Part shown: one piece after another, positions 45,980 through 56,840 of the stretch | Layout: every line of letters begins with the position of its first letter | How positions within the stretch are numbered: the stretch's first letter is position 1 | NCBI RefSeq assembly: GCF_004337985.1 | Contig: NC_043744.1 | Coordinates: 3,687,205-3,751,204, forward strand | From: Pyricularia pennisetigena | Taxonomy: Eukaryota; Ascomycota; Sordariomycetes; Magnaporthales; Pyriculariaceae | Direction: 5' to 3' | DNA length: 64,000 nucleotides | Made by a program: the position numbers and the translations under genes | Notes under the pieces: model-generated | What the model saw: only the letters and a program-made list of their open reading frames with translations | What the model was told of the DNA's origin: nothing | Database searches by the model: none

Positions 45980-46516
45980 TCATGGCCTTTTGAACCTCTG
46001 TTCTAACAGCAGGATGTCCGTCATAATCACGTACATCTCCGCCCAGATCTTGTTAATGTCTTTCTGCAGTCCCGCAGGCGTAGGGTCCATAGACTGTGGG
46101 CTCGCATCCAACACACGACGACACTTGTCCCGCCACATGTTGCCCACTTGAATCATAGCCGCCTTTGCGCGCCCGTTGCGAGAATGTTCCACGCTACTCA
46201 GAGCCCCAAGCCTAGCCCGCAGCCAGTTGATCTCGTTCTTGGTCGCTTCCAGGTTGGCGCCCTGCAACATCCGAATCCTTCCGTACAGCACCATTCCAGG
46301 GTCCTTGCTGCTTACGTCGCCTTCCGGTTTTGGCCAGCATATTCCACCCGACGACGAAGAAGTGCTCATGCTGGCACGGTTGTGTATGTGGAAGGATTGG
46401 TAAACACGGCGGTACTCTGCAACGCGTGCTGCGTGGACTGTTCCAGGGGAGGAGTTTTGCTGGGAAGAACCGCCATTGTGGCGGTTTATGTTCATGTGTG
46501 AAGGAGGAATTGCCAT
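45980..46516 (-). CDS. Orphan small protein (178 aa)
   Basis: An uninterrupted ORF from the ATG at 46516. The N-terminus is Asn/Ser/Gln-rich and disordered-looking; the C-terminal 100 residues look helical (LEATKNEINWLRARLG; IWAEMYVIMTDILLLEQRF). There is no signal peptide or recognised domain. Codon choice is better than in surrounding ORFs. It resembles the other two orphans (48391 and 56336) in size, orientation and helical tail, though sequence similarity to them is weak. Confidence 0.5.
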   Translation of the reverse strand: MAIPPSHMNINRHNGGSSQQNSSPGTVHAARVAEYRRVYQSFHIHNRASMSTSSSSGGICWPKPEGDVSSKDPGMVLYGRIRMLQGANLEATKNEINWLRARLGALSSVEHSRNGRAKAAMIQVGNMWRDKCRRVLDASPQSMDPTPAGLQKDINKIWAEMYVIMTDILLLEQRFKRP

Positions 46517-47147
46517 TTTCTAAAGTATTTTCAATTGTGATGTAGCTGTAGTAGAAGACGGTCGTCTGCGAACTTAAGAGTGGCCAGAGACATTTATACA
46601 CAAAGCGGATTTGCAAGTCACTGTCAAGTTACAACTGTCTCTTTAGGAGTTGTCCAAGGTGGTACTTAGCAATACATTTGATTTTATCCCTTTTATTCCT
46701 TCTTTTTTTCATCCAAACAACCTCAAACAAGGTAACGATCCGTGAGTGAAATGAGAAGGTGTCTGATTCACATTGATTTACCCTGGCGACTAAACAATCA
46801 ATATATCATGAATAGAATCCCAACAAACAATGAAAGCACGACCGGTAATTCTGATGCACTGTATTCCGCGATTCTCTGAAAATTCATCTTGCCGTTGGCG
46901 AAATTGCTTTTCTGGAAATATCTCACTCTAAACTGGTACAGCTTTAAGCAACCAGAGCAATCATCCTCGGGGGTCTTTTCAAGATCCACAGCTAGCGCAG
47001 AAACCCCCGTAAATGCCGACCCCCCGCGCCTGCGGCACAGCAACGCCATAAAATGATAAAAGCTTACCGATTGGGAACATGGCGTGTTCGCCAAGAAAAT
47101 ACCTAAACTGATTCCAAAGTCATCGCAAATACCAAGAAAAAAAAAAG
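46517..47147. other. Intergenic region
   Basis: It contains a minus-strand ORF (46798-47178) with a hydrophobic C-terminus that overlaps the next gene's start. It was not accepted as a gene. Confidence 0.4.
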
Positions 47148-48050
47148 ATGAAGGAGAGTGATACCAGGACCGCAACACTTGCAGACAGTCGCGTCATCAA
47201 GTATGCCGTATTCGGCCGCGACGCCCCAGACGTGCCGACGATATTCTTCCTCCACGGCTTCCCAGGCTCCCACCCGGAAGGCGAGCTCCTGGCGTCCGCA
47301 GCGCTAAAGCACACCGCGCGGATCGTCAGCGTCTCGCGCCCCGGGTTCGGCGGGTCGACATGCCTCCCCTCGCGCGCGATCCTCGACTGGCCCGCCGACC
47401 TCACCGCAGTGGCCGACGCGCTGTCCGGCAGCCCGCACAGCCGCTTCGCCGTCGTCGCCTTCTCCGCCGGCGCGCCCTACGCCCTGGCCTGTCTGCGCGC
47501 GATCCCGCCCGCCCGCCTGGCCGGTGCCGTCCTCGTCTCGGGCCTGTACCCCGGCACCGCGGGCCTGCCGCTGGGGACGCGGGCGCTGTTTGCGCTCGGC
47601 AGCGTCGCGCCGTCGCTCGCGGCCGTCGGCATCGAGCAGACGCTTGGCCGCGTCGCGCGCGACCCGCCAAGACTGGAGCGTTCCCTGGTCCGCGACTTTA
47701 GAGGCCGGGGCGCCGCCGAGGCCGCCGTGGTTGAACATCCCGAGGCGAGGGGCGTCCTGGCCCGGAGCACGCAGCTCGCGGTGGTGGATGGCGGGGCGGG
47801 TACCGCGTGTGAGGCTGGGCTGCTTTGGAGGGACTGGGGATTCAAGCTCGACGAGCTCTCTGTCGGACAGCGACGGTTGCTGATGTGGCATGGCAAAGAG
47901 GATACGAACGTGCCGGTAGACATGGCGGAAAAGACAGCGGCCGTATTGGCTGGCTCGGAGCTGCGTGTGTTTCCCGATCTGGCTCATGTGAGCCTTTTGG
48001 TAGCCAGGGCAGAAGAGATTGTTGTTTCCGCGATCGAGATGCTACAATAG
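47148..48050 (+). CDS. Alpha/beta-hydrolase fold protein
   Basis: A single exon of 300 residues. Fold landmarks are visible: the HGFPGSH oxyanion-loop motif, SRPGFGGST after strand 4, the nucleophile elbow VVAFSAGAPYA (serine in an AxSxG version of GxSxG), an acid in WHGKEDTNVP and a C-terminal His in DLAHVSLL. The enzyme class (esterase, lipase or epoxide hydrolase) cannot be fixed. There is no signal peptide, so it is probably cytosolic. The coding sequence is strikingly GC-rich compared with the AT-rich, gene-poor surroundings, and it has no intron. Confidence 0.85.
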   Translation: MKESDTRTATLADSRVIKYAVFGRDAPDVPTIFFLHGFPGSHPEGELLASAALKHTARIVSVSRPGFGGSTCLPSRAILDWPADLTAVADALSGSPHSRFAVVAFSAGAPYALACLRAIPPARLAGAVLVSGLYPGTAGLPLGTRALFALGSVAPSLAAVGIEQTLGRVARDPPRLERSLVRDFRGRGAAEAAVVEHPEARGVLARSTQLAVVDGGAGTACEAGLLWRDWGFKLDELSVGQRRLLMWHGKEDTNVPVDMAEKTAAVLAGSELRVFPDLAHVSLLVARAEEIVVSAIEMLQ

Positions 48051-48390
48051 AGGGTTGCTTTTGTCGGACATTTCTTGATGTTGATGGTTTCCAGCGCAGT
48101 ACGCTAATGGATGTGGATTCACTGTTCACTGTACGAGACTTTTTTTTTTATTTTTTCATTTTTTTTTTTTTTTTCGATTTCTTAGACTTTCACTGATGGT
48201 TATTACCTTGTCTTGAGAACCAGATTGCTTCCAATTTCATTTTCGGACTCAGACCAGTAGCTTCACTGCTGATTCTCAGAGTCTAGTTTGCCGAGACAAC
48301 CTTTCCAATAGCTACACACCGAACACATTCTTCAGTGTCTCAAACCTCTATCGGCGAAGCTCTCTTGCGTCCAGCGGGAGCAGAAACTCC
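48051..48390. other. Convergent intergenic region
   Basis: It has T-rich tracts at about 48140-48176, probably in the 3' UTR of the hydrolase gene. No gene was seen. Confidence 0.5.
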
Positions 48391-48843
48391 CTAGTTCCGA
48401 CGAGTCTCGGACAGAGCCTGCATCAGCCCCTCGATATGTCGAACATATGCCAGGACCAGCTTTCCCCGCTCTTCCATCGTCTCCCCACGCCCAGCCTCAG
48501 GGAGCTGACCGAGAGGCGTCTCTACTATGACGTCGACCTTGTCAAAAAGGCCCTGGATCCTATCGACCTGGGGCTGCTGCATGGCTCGAGCCGACTCACC
48601 TTGAGGACCATCGAGTATCTGCGCAGCATACTTCTGCTGTACCTTGTTGAACGCGTCCCTGGCATCGCTCGTGACGTATGTTGTGCGCTGGGGGATGCAC
48701 CCCGGATCGCCGCGCCCGTTGGCGCCGCGAGTACTGGATCCAACTAGGGCAGTGGCTTGCGTGGCAACCTGCTGGAGGTTCTGCTGGACATTGTGGGGGC
48801 GGCTTGACCCACTGTTGTTGCCGGTAGTCCTGTGCGAACTCAT
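48391..48843 (-). CDS. Orphan small protein (150 aa), related to the one at 56336
   Basis: An uninterrupted ORF from the ATG at 48843 with a Ser/Gln/Asn-rich N-terminus. A helical C-terminal part (DARDAFNKVQQ, DRIQGLFDKVDVIVE, GQLPEAG, ERGKLVLAYVRHIEGLM) lines up with the protein at 55989-56336: DAF..., a Leu-rich helix ending in IE, G-x-LP, then a final helix. No known domain or signal peptide was seen. It is probably a lineage-specific family. Confidence 0.5.
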   Translation of the reverse strand: MSSHRTTGNNSGSSRPHNVQQNLQQVATQATALVGSSTRGANGRGDPGCIPQRTTYVTSDARDAFNKVQQKYAAQILDGPQGESARAMQQPQVDRIQGLFDKVDVIVETPLGQLPEAGRGETMEERGKLVLAYVRHIEGLMQALSETRRN

Positions 48844-49969
48844 GTTTGTTAGCGTCGGGTCACGAAAGCTGGTTTGTTGTCAAAGGAGTTGGGTTTTGGC
48901 TGGTGCCTTCAGGGAATGGCTTACCGTGATGTGTCAGCTTATTTCCGTCTTGATGGGTGTTAGGAGGTTGGCTCTGTCAGGTTCTTGGTTAGCTTATGGT
49001 TCCGGAATAATGGATTGTAAGTATGCGAGTGGAAGAATGTCGAAAAAAGAATCTAGGGATGGGGCTATGTCATGGTCATTTTATAGAAGATACTTTTCGT
49101 TGTACGCTGGGAAGCAAACTAGAAGACTCATCGGGACAATGAGATTGTACTGATACAAGCAGCCTTGGTTTGGCTCGGAGCACAAAGAATTTGTTGTGCA
49201 CTTGCATTCATTGTATGCATGCATGCACCCACCATGTATTTCATGTTACTTGGTTGTTATCTTTCATATAGACAGCCCGTATTTCCTTGATTCGGCTGGG
49301 CCAACTTAGATTATCCTGCCCTTGTCTGTTCGATAGAAGATGTTTACACTTCACTGATCGTGCCATCAACCATTTGCAGGGGGGTCTGTTTCCGCAGCGA
49401 TACGAACAAGGGGTGGACTTGACGGGAATCAACTTGCTGACAAAGAATTATGAGAAGAGAGATAAATTGGCAACTGCTGACAGTCGGGGCAATCGGCTTT
49501 GGCAGCATCTGGATACGACGTTGAAACTTTTCGTTGCCAAACTGAATGCGGGGATGGAAAGATCGGGCGAATGAAGACCGAGGCGGAATCTGTTGCAATG
49601 AAGAAAGAGTTTTCCTGGCCTTGGTAATCCTCCGATTAATAGCCGGGATATTAAGAGCAAACGAAAGTAGAAAAAAAAGAGGAATAAAAAAAAGCTTGTC
49701 CAAACATGCTCGCCGACTACAGGGCACAGCTCGGCTCCATGTGATTTGATATGTTGCGAGTCGTCAAGCATCCAAGTCTGATAGTTCCAACATTGTCGTT
49801 AATTATTGCCTAGTGAGAAGGGAAGAAAAGAGTAAAGTAAAGCTGCTGCATGGTCATGGTTATCGATATTCCCAAGACAACGGCCACCAGACAGGCCAGC
49901 GTCTGAATGACATAACCCCATTGACCCCCCACCCCCCCCCCGATCAACCTCGGCCCCAGCTCGGACTCG
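48844..49969. other. Gene-free stretch
   Basis: No supported gene. A C-rich run is present at 49927-49940. Confidence 0.45.
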
Positions 49970-51289
49970 TCAAGTTTGGCTTGCTGAGGAGCCCGAGCCT
50001 GAGGTTGATGATTCCACGGTGACAGTGATAGTATCTACCACGACAATCTTTCCGTCGGGCTCCTGCTTTTCCCAGATCCTCTCCTGGCTCCCCTTGGCGG
50101 CGACGGTCGTGGTCAGGCTAATGGAGCCCTTGGACATGCCATGGCCCATCCTCTTGTCCACGGTATGGCGACCAAAACTGCTGCCAAATGTTCCCTTCAA
50201 GTTGCCAGACGTTCCCTCCGAGCTCCTGTATGGGTACCTCCGGCTGCCATAGAATATGCGCTTGCCGAATACAGACTCGACTAGGGGTTGAAGGACAGGG
50301 ACGCATGCGGCTATGATGATGATGCTGCCCTCGAGACTGTGGGAAGACTAGTTAGTTACTGATTCGGTCCTCAGTGACCACCGACACGTGAGCGGCGCTG
50401 TCTTACATTGTCCAGATCACAAGGTCAACGGTGTCGACTAGAGAAAATGTTAGCCACATCATCTTTATTCCCCATCTTGGGCACGATCCTTCAAGACGGG
50501 AAAAGTCTTACATGTGGGATCGGAACTGGCAATCATCGGAAGTTTTGTGATTTTGTAGATGACAGCAATGGATGACCTACTCAACCGTTAATACGGAGAA
50601 TTGAACTGTTCAAACATTGTACGGGTATTAAGAGTTCACTTACAATGATCCGAGGCCCAGGGCAGTTCCCAAAGCAATTTTCTTCCTAATATTCATCTGC
50701 AGCTTGGAGAGTACCACGGCAGGATAAACGGAGAGGTAAATATCCGCGAAAGCACAAAAGGCTGTTTTGCAAAGCGTCAGTGAATGAATCAATTCATGGA
50801 CTCCAGCAGAGAGTTTGACGAGACCCACCAGAAGAATACGAAGCATAGCCTATGAGGACTGATTTGTTCAAGCAGGTGCCGCTGACCGAGGGATCCCACA
50901 CCGCCTGTACCGGGTCGCACTGGGCGTAGTAGAGGGTGATATAAGGAACCAAGTTGGTCACGCACAAGATTGCGATGAGCCAGAGGACCCTCTTGTGCCA
51001 TTTACTGGGGTTGAGGGCCCGGGTGAGAAGGACGACGACGGCTGGTTTTGGCAGACTGAGTGAGAGCAGTCCAGGCGTGTAGCCGATAATACTCCACATC
51101 ATGGCTCGGGACCTTTCCTCGACGGTGAGATTGGCAGCGTGCTGGCCAAAGCCATGCGACACTGCAGTGCCAAACGTCGCCACATTCGTCCAGGAGAGAA
51201 CCTATCATCATGTTTGTCAGTCGGGCGGAGTGGCCTTGATGACGATGGCAAGTGATCTTTGGGCGATCGACCGTCGAGAGTGGCGAGCA

Positions 51290-51348
<59 letters not shown>

Positions 51349-51354
51349 AACAAT

Positions 51355-51400
<46 letters not shown>

Positions 51401-51620
51401 ATGCCTTTCGGGTATTTGAGGGCGAATTCGACATCGTAGAGGTGCACAGGCTGATTCGGCAAGGATTACTCACCACTGCGGCAAGGATAAGGTAGTCGTC
51501 CAGCATGAGCTTTCCCAATATCACTCCTCTGGTGAAGAGCCTAGCGGCTGTAAAGGTCGTGCTGACAACCGAAATAATGATGACGGCCGCTAGGGCCATG
51601 GGCCCTTTGTTTTCGGACAT
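49970..51620 (-). CDS. Pth11-like / rhodopsin-domain (SAT4 family) membrane receptor
   Basis: Six exons join in frame: 51620-51474, 51201-50829, 50761-50644, 50576-50512, 50437-50407 and 50336-49970. They total 1,101 nt (366 residues). The N-terminal helix is followed by FTRGVILGKLMLDDYLILAAV, the (K)xxxDDYL motif of this family. Then come ...YAQCDPVQAVWDPSVSGTCLN (the C-x-P-x-x-x-x-W...C loop) and SVYPAVVLSKLQMNIRKKIAL. The helices end in a long cytosolic Ser/Thr-rich tail. Proteins of this family include Pth11-type GPCR-like sensors of surfaces and hosts, but many have no known role. Intron 1 is enlarged by a trinucleotide microsatellite. Confidence 0.85.
51292..51396. repeat. Compound (GAC)n-(AGC)n microsatellite in an intron
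   Basis: About 19 GAC units (51292-51348) and 13 AGC units (51358-51396) lie within intron 1 of the Pth11-like gene. Frames across it are open in several registers and would encode homopolymers, which is a repeat artefact. Confidence 0.9.
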
Positions 51621-52573
51621 TTTGGTGGATGTGTTTGGGCCTGGTTGGCCACCGCAAACATTGAGTGAGTAACGAGAGGCTGAAGATCAAAGAACATCGA
51701 CAGGAACCAAGGTGGACGGCCAAGCATAATAATAATAATAAGAGGAGAGCAGCATGATATGATCTTCAGTACTACCCACCCTCCCACCCACCCGTTATAC
51801 TATGTACTGTAATTTGCCTAAGGTCCGCCCGCTCAAACAAGCACATGGAACACTGCGAACCCTGAGTTTGCAAAAGAGGACCACTTTTCTTCTTCGCGGA
51901 GACATCCACACTCGTCTGCCGGTCTGAACGGAACATGGCTCAAATTGGAATCTAGTACAGGTTTGGTCTAGGGCTAAGTTTAGAGTAAAGTTAGAATAGA
52001 TTGTTGTCAGCATTATGCGCTGGTTGCTGTTGTATTGGCCATCTCGCAATGCTACAGCAGCCAGCGTCTGCGTAGCACCACAAACACGACAACGTCAGCC
52101 CTAGTGCGCCAATCGATCCCACCACAACCTGCGTTTGTTACTTGGCTCGTCTCGACTCGACGTGAAATCCTTGCATGGGAGAGCAAGTGGCCCTCAGCTT
52201 CATGATTCAAGCCTTTGAGAGGGAAGCGCTTGGTCCTCGCCTCGCCCGCTACGCGGTAGCATCCGCTTCCGCTTCGAGGGCGATCAACCGGCTTTCGGGG
52301 TTTTCAACTGCCATAATAACCCATTTCGCTAGCTAAGTAGGACGGACGCTATCAAGATCCAACGTGGCAGGCCTTGCAAGCCTGGATTTGCCACGCGAAA
52401 GCCATCGGTTTCGACCCTCTACGCCCCCACATCGCATGCATCACGGATCGGGGGTCTGAGCGCTTGTCGTCTCGCCTGCTTGGAACAGACACTCACTCGG
52501 TCGGGGGTTCACAGGGCCGCATGTTTGTACTGTCATTGGATTTGTTAGAGGACGAAGAAGAACCGTGTCTTCA

Positions 52574-52605
<32 letters not shown>

Positions 52606-52997
52606 CGTACTTTGCACCGTGCTGATCGCCAGACTGACTACCAGTAAACCTGCTGGCTCGTCTTTAATCAAGGAAGAGAACGATGAGCATGACCGCCTAT
52701 TACAACCTTGGGTGTCAGTATAACCCATGCAACTTGAAATGTCAGACATGTGGTAAATGCACAACGCATGGATGTCGGGCGCGCCATCACACGTGGTAGA
52801 AACGAGTTGACGGGGGACTGGGAATCCACCTCAACCATTTGACATTGGTGATGGCCATTTGGTACGTGGTGCATTCTCTTAGCAGTGTATAAAATGGATA
52901 TATTATACCAGAAAATAGAAAATTATACTTTAACAGCCTTCTCCGTCTCGTCTCTCAAATCTTGACAAGTCAGTTTGTACAACCACTTTTAGAGCCC
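51621..52997. other. Gene-free stretch
   Basis: No gene was recognised. A short ATA/ATT repeat is at 51727-51741 and a T29 tract at 52577-52605. Confidence 0.45.
52577..52605. repeat. T29 homopolymer tract
   Basis: An uninterrupted run of 29 T, one of about ten long A/T runs in the window. Confidence 0.95.
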
Positions 52998-53171
52998 TCA
53001 TCCCACAAACGGCCCCGTAATATTCCGTGTTACCATGCATGGGTCGAACCTGGTGGGCTTTGCGGGATTGTACACACGCGAAAGCAATTTCGGGGGAAAA
53101 ATGAGGGAATCAGGCAGGTCTTTGTCCCAGCACCATCTTGAGTCAGAAATCCGGTAGCACCCAGGTGGATC
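52998..53171 (-). other. Possible terminal exon of a small cysteine-containing protein
   Basis: On the minus strand, a TTTTTCAG acceptor-like site is followed by an open stretch beginning PPGCYRISDSRWCWDKD and ending FDPCMVTRNITGPFVG, then a stop. Composition is protein-like with three cysteines. I could not establish a convincing upstream exon or signal peptide. Confidence 0.25.
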
Positions 53172-53858
53172 TGAAAAACAATATACGAGGGGAATGAGTC
53201 TCTTTACCGAAACTTTACAAGCGATAAACTCAGTTTCCATGAAGCTGCAATTTTTTTTTTTTTAATTAACAAACAAGCAATGCTTCTTCCGTATTTGCGA
53301 TACGTCTTCAGTAAGATTTTTTTTTTTCTTTCTCCTTACCGTATCTGCACAATCCGCATTCATTGAGGCACTCTGGTCGACAGGACTGCTGCCAGTCATT
53401 CCATCTTCAATCAAGTTCTGTCAAGATCCACCGCCGTGACTCGCACATACCCTTGGTCTATATATATCCTGTTTTAAAGACTAGGAAGGCAGCCCAAACC
53501 CTACACTCGAGACAAGACCTCCATTGTAGATGCTCGTGCGCGCCTTGCAGCCCGTCCTTCGGGAAACAAATTCTCCAGGCTGGGAATAATAAACAGGGGA
53601 CCCGTTTTCCCCGAGCTCCCTCGCATCGACTGACATTGGTGCGATGTTTGCTTTTGAACCTCTTCTTGTCAAAACTGGATCCGTAGCAGAACGTACGACT
53701 GTTGCAAAAGTTTTCACGGGACCAATGTGATTCGCCAACCCCCATGCGATAGAGATAGCTTTGGATTCAGCAGACCCGCCAATCCTTCCACAGGTAGACA
53801 ATTTGCTTACTTTTGCTACATCCGGCCAAGTCCGTAGCTCTTCTCAGCCGCTGCACAG

Positions 53859-53922
<64 letters not shown>

Positions 53923-55988
53923 CCTGCCAGTTTACTTGACAGAGTCACAGCACACGCGCTAATTACATGGTCTATCCCATCATGTTTTGAGTTTCTCCGC
54001 AGTGATATTCGCTGCTCGTAGATCCGCCAGAGCCCTCCTTTTATTTACCCTCGTGCGACATGCGCGACTCGCGCCGCACCTCCCCGCTCACGTATCTCCA
54101 CCCTTGTTTATAAAATAAAAAATAAAAAAATAAAAAAAAGCCTTGATAAGAGCACATAGTTTTAAAGCAGAGAATCTACCCAGGACATCTCCACCGGTAC
54201 GGAGTTTGACCGGTGTTCGCCAGCAACGACTTGGCATCTTCGATTTCTCTGGTGAGCAGGAGTTGCCCCGGTGCCGTGGTTGATGTTTACAAGCAGAAAC
54301 ACACCGAGAACATTTTGTGAATGTGGGCTCGGCTAGCGAGAGATGAACGAATGACGGGCTTTCTCGGCCCTTGCAGCTAGCCACGTCGGCGAATTCGGCT
54401 ATAAGGGTTCCAACGGCACTCGAAAGCTTCTCTGCGTTTATGGGTACCCAGGCTCCCAATTACGAGCAGCGTTAGCGTCCCAAAGCTGTTGCTGACCGGG
54501 CTATAAACACTCCCTTGAGAGTACCTCGGCGAGCTCGGGCGAAAAAGAAAGCCGAGACTGACGAGAATGCATGTACACTTGGCGCTCATATTTTGTCGTG
54601 TCGTAAATGCTACCCAATGACAACCGGAAAAAATAAAGCTTAGTGTTAGACTTGCACCCGACCGCTGCTTTGACGCAGTTGGCCGCAGCTCAATCGTTTA
54701 CATGAAGCCGACGCGAATGATATTCAAAGCGCTTTACACTGCTTTATTACAACATCTCCCCATACAGTTAGTTCTGTCTCAGGCATGTATTTATGCAACG
54801 CAACGACCATGCAGGCCGGGCGACAGTTTCACTTTGTCAATGTATATGTGCGCCCCAGATCGACGTTGATTGCTCCCCAGTTGTGAACAAATATCATGCC
54901 ATTAAGATTAAGGTTGCCTGGCAAATGCCAGTTGCGATTATCTTGCCTTACAATGGAGGAGGAACATCGTGTGTATAAAGGCAGAGTCACACGGCTCTTG
55001 GATCGCACTTGTTGAGTTTATCGGTTATCCCCGATGCTTGTTTCTCGTGACAGATTCAGATATCTTTTCAAAGCACCGCAAGTCGTCCCACCTTGATGAG
55101 CGTACTCGTAAAACAGGGTGACAGCAGCACCACCCTAAACGATAAGGTGGTCCTCCATAACTCTTAGCAAAACAAAAAAGCTAAAACTATTGTCGCGCTA
55201 CTCCTCAAAAGGAGTCTGGCGTCAAGCTAAAATGCTACAATGGCATGTCTCAAGCCTGGCTGTTCATGTCAGTTCAAGGCTTGTACAGTCTGTAAGTGAG
55301 GGATCCGTGGCCGAGCTTCCCCGGAATTGTACGAGTTCGCTTAAGGGCCGGAAATTGCTAGTGTTCTTATGCTTTAGACGATAATCCGGTATCCCTAACC
55401 CGAATGTAACATTGCTAAAGTGCGACTGATTTGAAAAAAAGTATAATCAGTGCTATACGCCCTCAAAATAGGAAGAAAAAAAAAAAAAAGAAATATAGCT
55501 GTTTTTTCTTACCAAACAGGGAAGCTTGCAAGACTTAGCTCAAACTCAAAAGCAGTCAAATGAGACTATAGGCGCGTTTCAGACATGCATAGATTAATGC
55601 TTTGCATTTTATTGATTACTCTGTCAACCTGTAAGAAATAGTCCGACGCATGCGCAAAGTTATACATGCATTTTGTAGAACTGCAATATAGCTAAAGCCT
55701 GGATTGCCTGGATTGCCTGGATTGAAGTAGCGAGTGGTTAACCAGAAACAAATGTATCCCATTTGAATTATACGCTGCGGCATCTATTCCATTATGGTTT
55801 GTATGATTGTATCTAAGAGTCAGCAAATCTTATACTGACTTGCTTCAAGCTACCAGACTTGCCAACTTACCCATGTAGGCTATTTGACCAAGTATATGAG
55901 GCATTGTGCAATACTCGCCAGTCATACTACTCACCATTCATACTGGAATCCTCCACCGGACAAGAAAAAAAAAAGCAAGAAACAAAAT
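53172..55988. other. Gene-poor stretch
   Basis: No supported gene in 2.8 kb. It includes the (AC)n-A35 repeat and minus-strand Cys-rich ORFs at 53.5-54.6 kb that need unlikely splices. Confidence 0.4.
53859..53919. repeat. Compound (AC)13-A35 microsatellite
   Basis: Alternating AC from 53859 to 53884 runs straight into 35 A residues. It could be a slippage-prone simple repeat or the tail of a retroposed copy. No copy was identified next to it. Confidence 0.95.
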
Positions 55989-56336
55989 TCACTGCTGACG
56001 CATTTGAGCAGCGGCAGGCAAGAATTCCAGCAGTTGCCAAACCAGCGCGATCCTGTCGTACACCATGGTCTCCCGCTGGGTTTTGAGGCGCTCGGCTTCC
56101 TCCTCGGTCTGTGGCACGGGTAGCAGCTTGCCCACTCGCTTAGACTCAATCAGAAGCTTGCACTCGTTCAGCAGCCTCCTCATCTCGTCAAACTCGGACG
56201 GATGCAGCCACCAGATGTCGCTGCAGTTCTTGAAAGCGTCTTCGGCCTCCTCCAAACTCAAATGCAGGTCCGGATAGAGATGTCGGGGTAGAGGGATCTC
56301 GACAGTCCGCCTCTGACCTCTAGGACGTTGAGACAT
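55989..56336 (-). CDS. Orphan small protein (115 aa), related to the one at 48843
   Basis: An uninterrupted ORF from the ATG at 56336. It is charged, with an N-terminal basic stretch (MSQRPRGQRRTVEIPLP) and helices (EEAEDAFKNCSDI, FDEMRRLLNECKLLIESK, VYDRIALVWQLLEFLPAA). It shares spacing and residues with the 48391-48843 product: E/DAxDAF, a Leu-rich helix ending IE, G-x-LP, then a closing helix. No known domain was recognised. Confidence 0.55.
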   Translation of the reverse strand: MSQRPRGQRRTVEIPLPRHLYPDLHLSLEEAEDAFKNCSDIWWLHPSEFDEMRRLLNECKLLIESKRVGKLLPVPQTEEEAERLKTQRETMVYDRIALVWQLLEFLPAAAQMRQQ

Positions 56337-56840
56337 GTTTATTTTTTTTTTATTCGAATCAGAGATGTCTTCTTGGTTTGTGTGTCCAGATCGGATAAGC
56401 CTTTGATATTATCACTCCTGTGGATGTGCGGGCAGCGGCAGATCGACCTATACGGAGATAAAAAGACAACGCTTCAAGTCTAGGATGCGATGTTTTGAAC
56501 ATGGGGGGTATTTATAATCAAGTCTTGATGAAAGCAAGAGTTGCGTAACATGTCGAGTAGCTACAGTCAGCGCTGCCTGTAACTCATTGTCGATCTGAGA
56601 GTAAAGACACTATTCAAATTCAATATCACATAGCTTTTGCCATCAGTGATATTCTTTGCCAAAAGCTTGTGAGACCTCGATGAGATCGCGGTTAAGACGG
56701 GTTACCATAGCAAGGCTCCAAAACAAGGTTCAATTAGTGAGTGAGTGAATTCCACTCCAAAATCCCGCTCCGCGATGGTGCTAATACGTTGAATATCCTT
56801 CGGACCGAGAGACTTGTCCCAATGAATTGCTCGATAGCCT
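56337..56840. other. Intergenic region
   Basis: About 500 bp with no recognised feature. Confidence 0.5.

Noticed and set aside
46798..47178. 126-codon minus-strand ORF with hydrophobic end
   Set aside because: It overlaps the hydrolase start and has no signal peptide at its own start or coding bias. It is possible but unsupported.
51259..51495. ORF with long Asp and Ser runs
   Set aside because: It is the reading of a trinucleotide repeat inside the Pth11-like intron.
54088..54589. Two overlapping minus-strand ORFs, one with a signal-like start and one Cys-rich
   Set aside because: They are in different frames with a stop just before the Cys-rich part. No consensus intron joins them.
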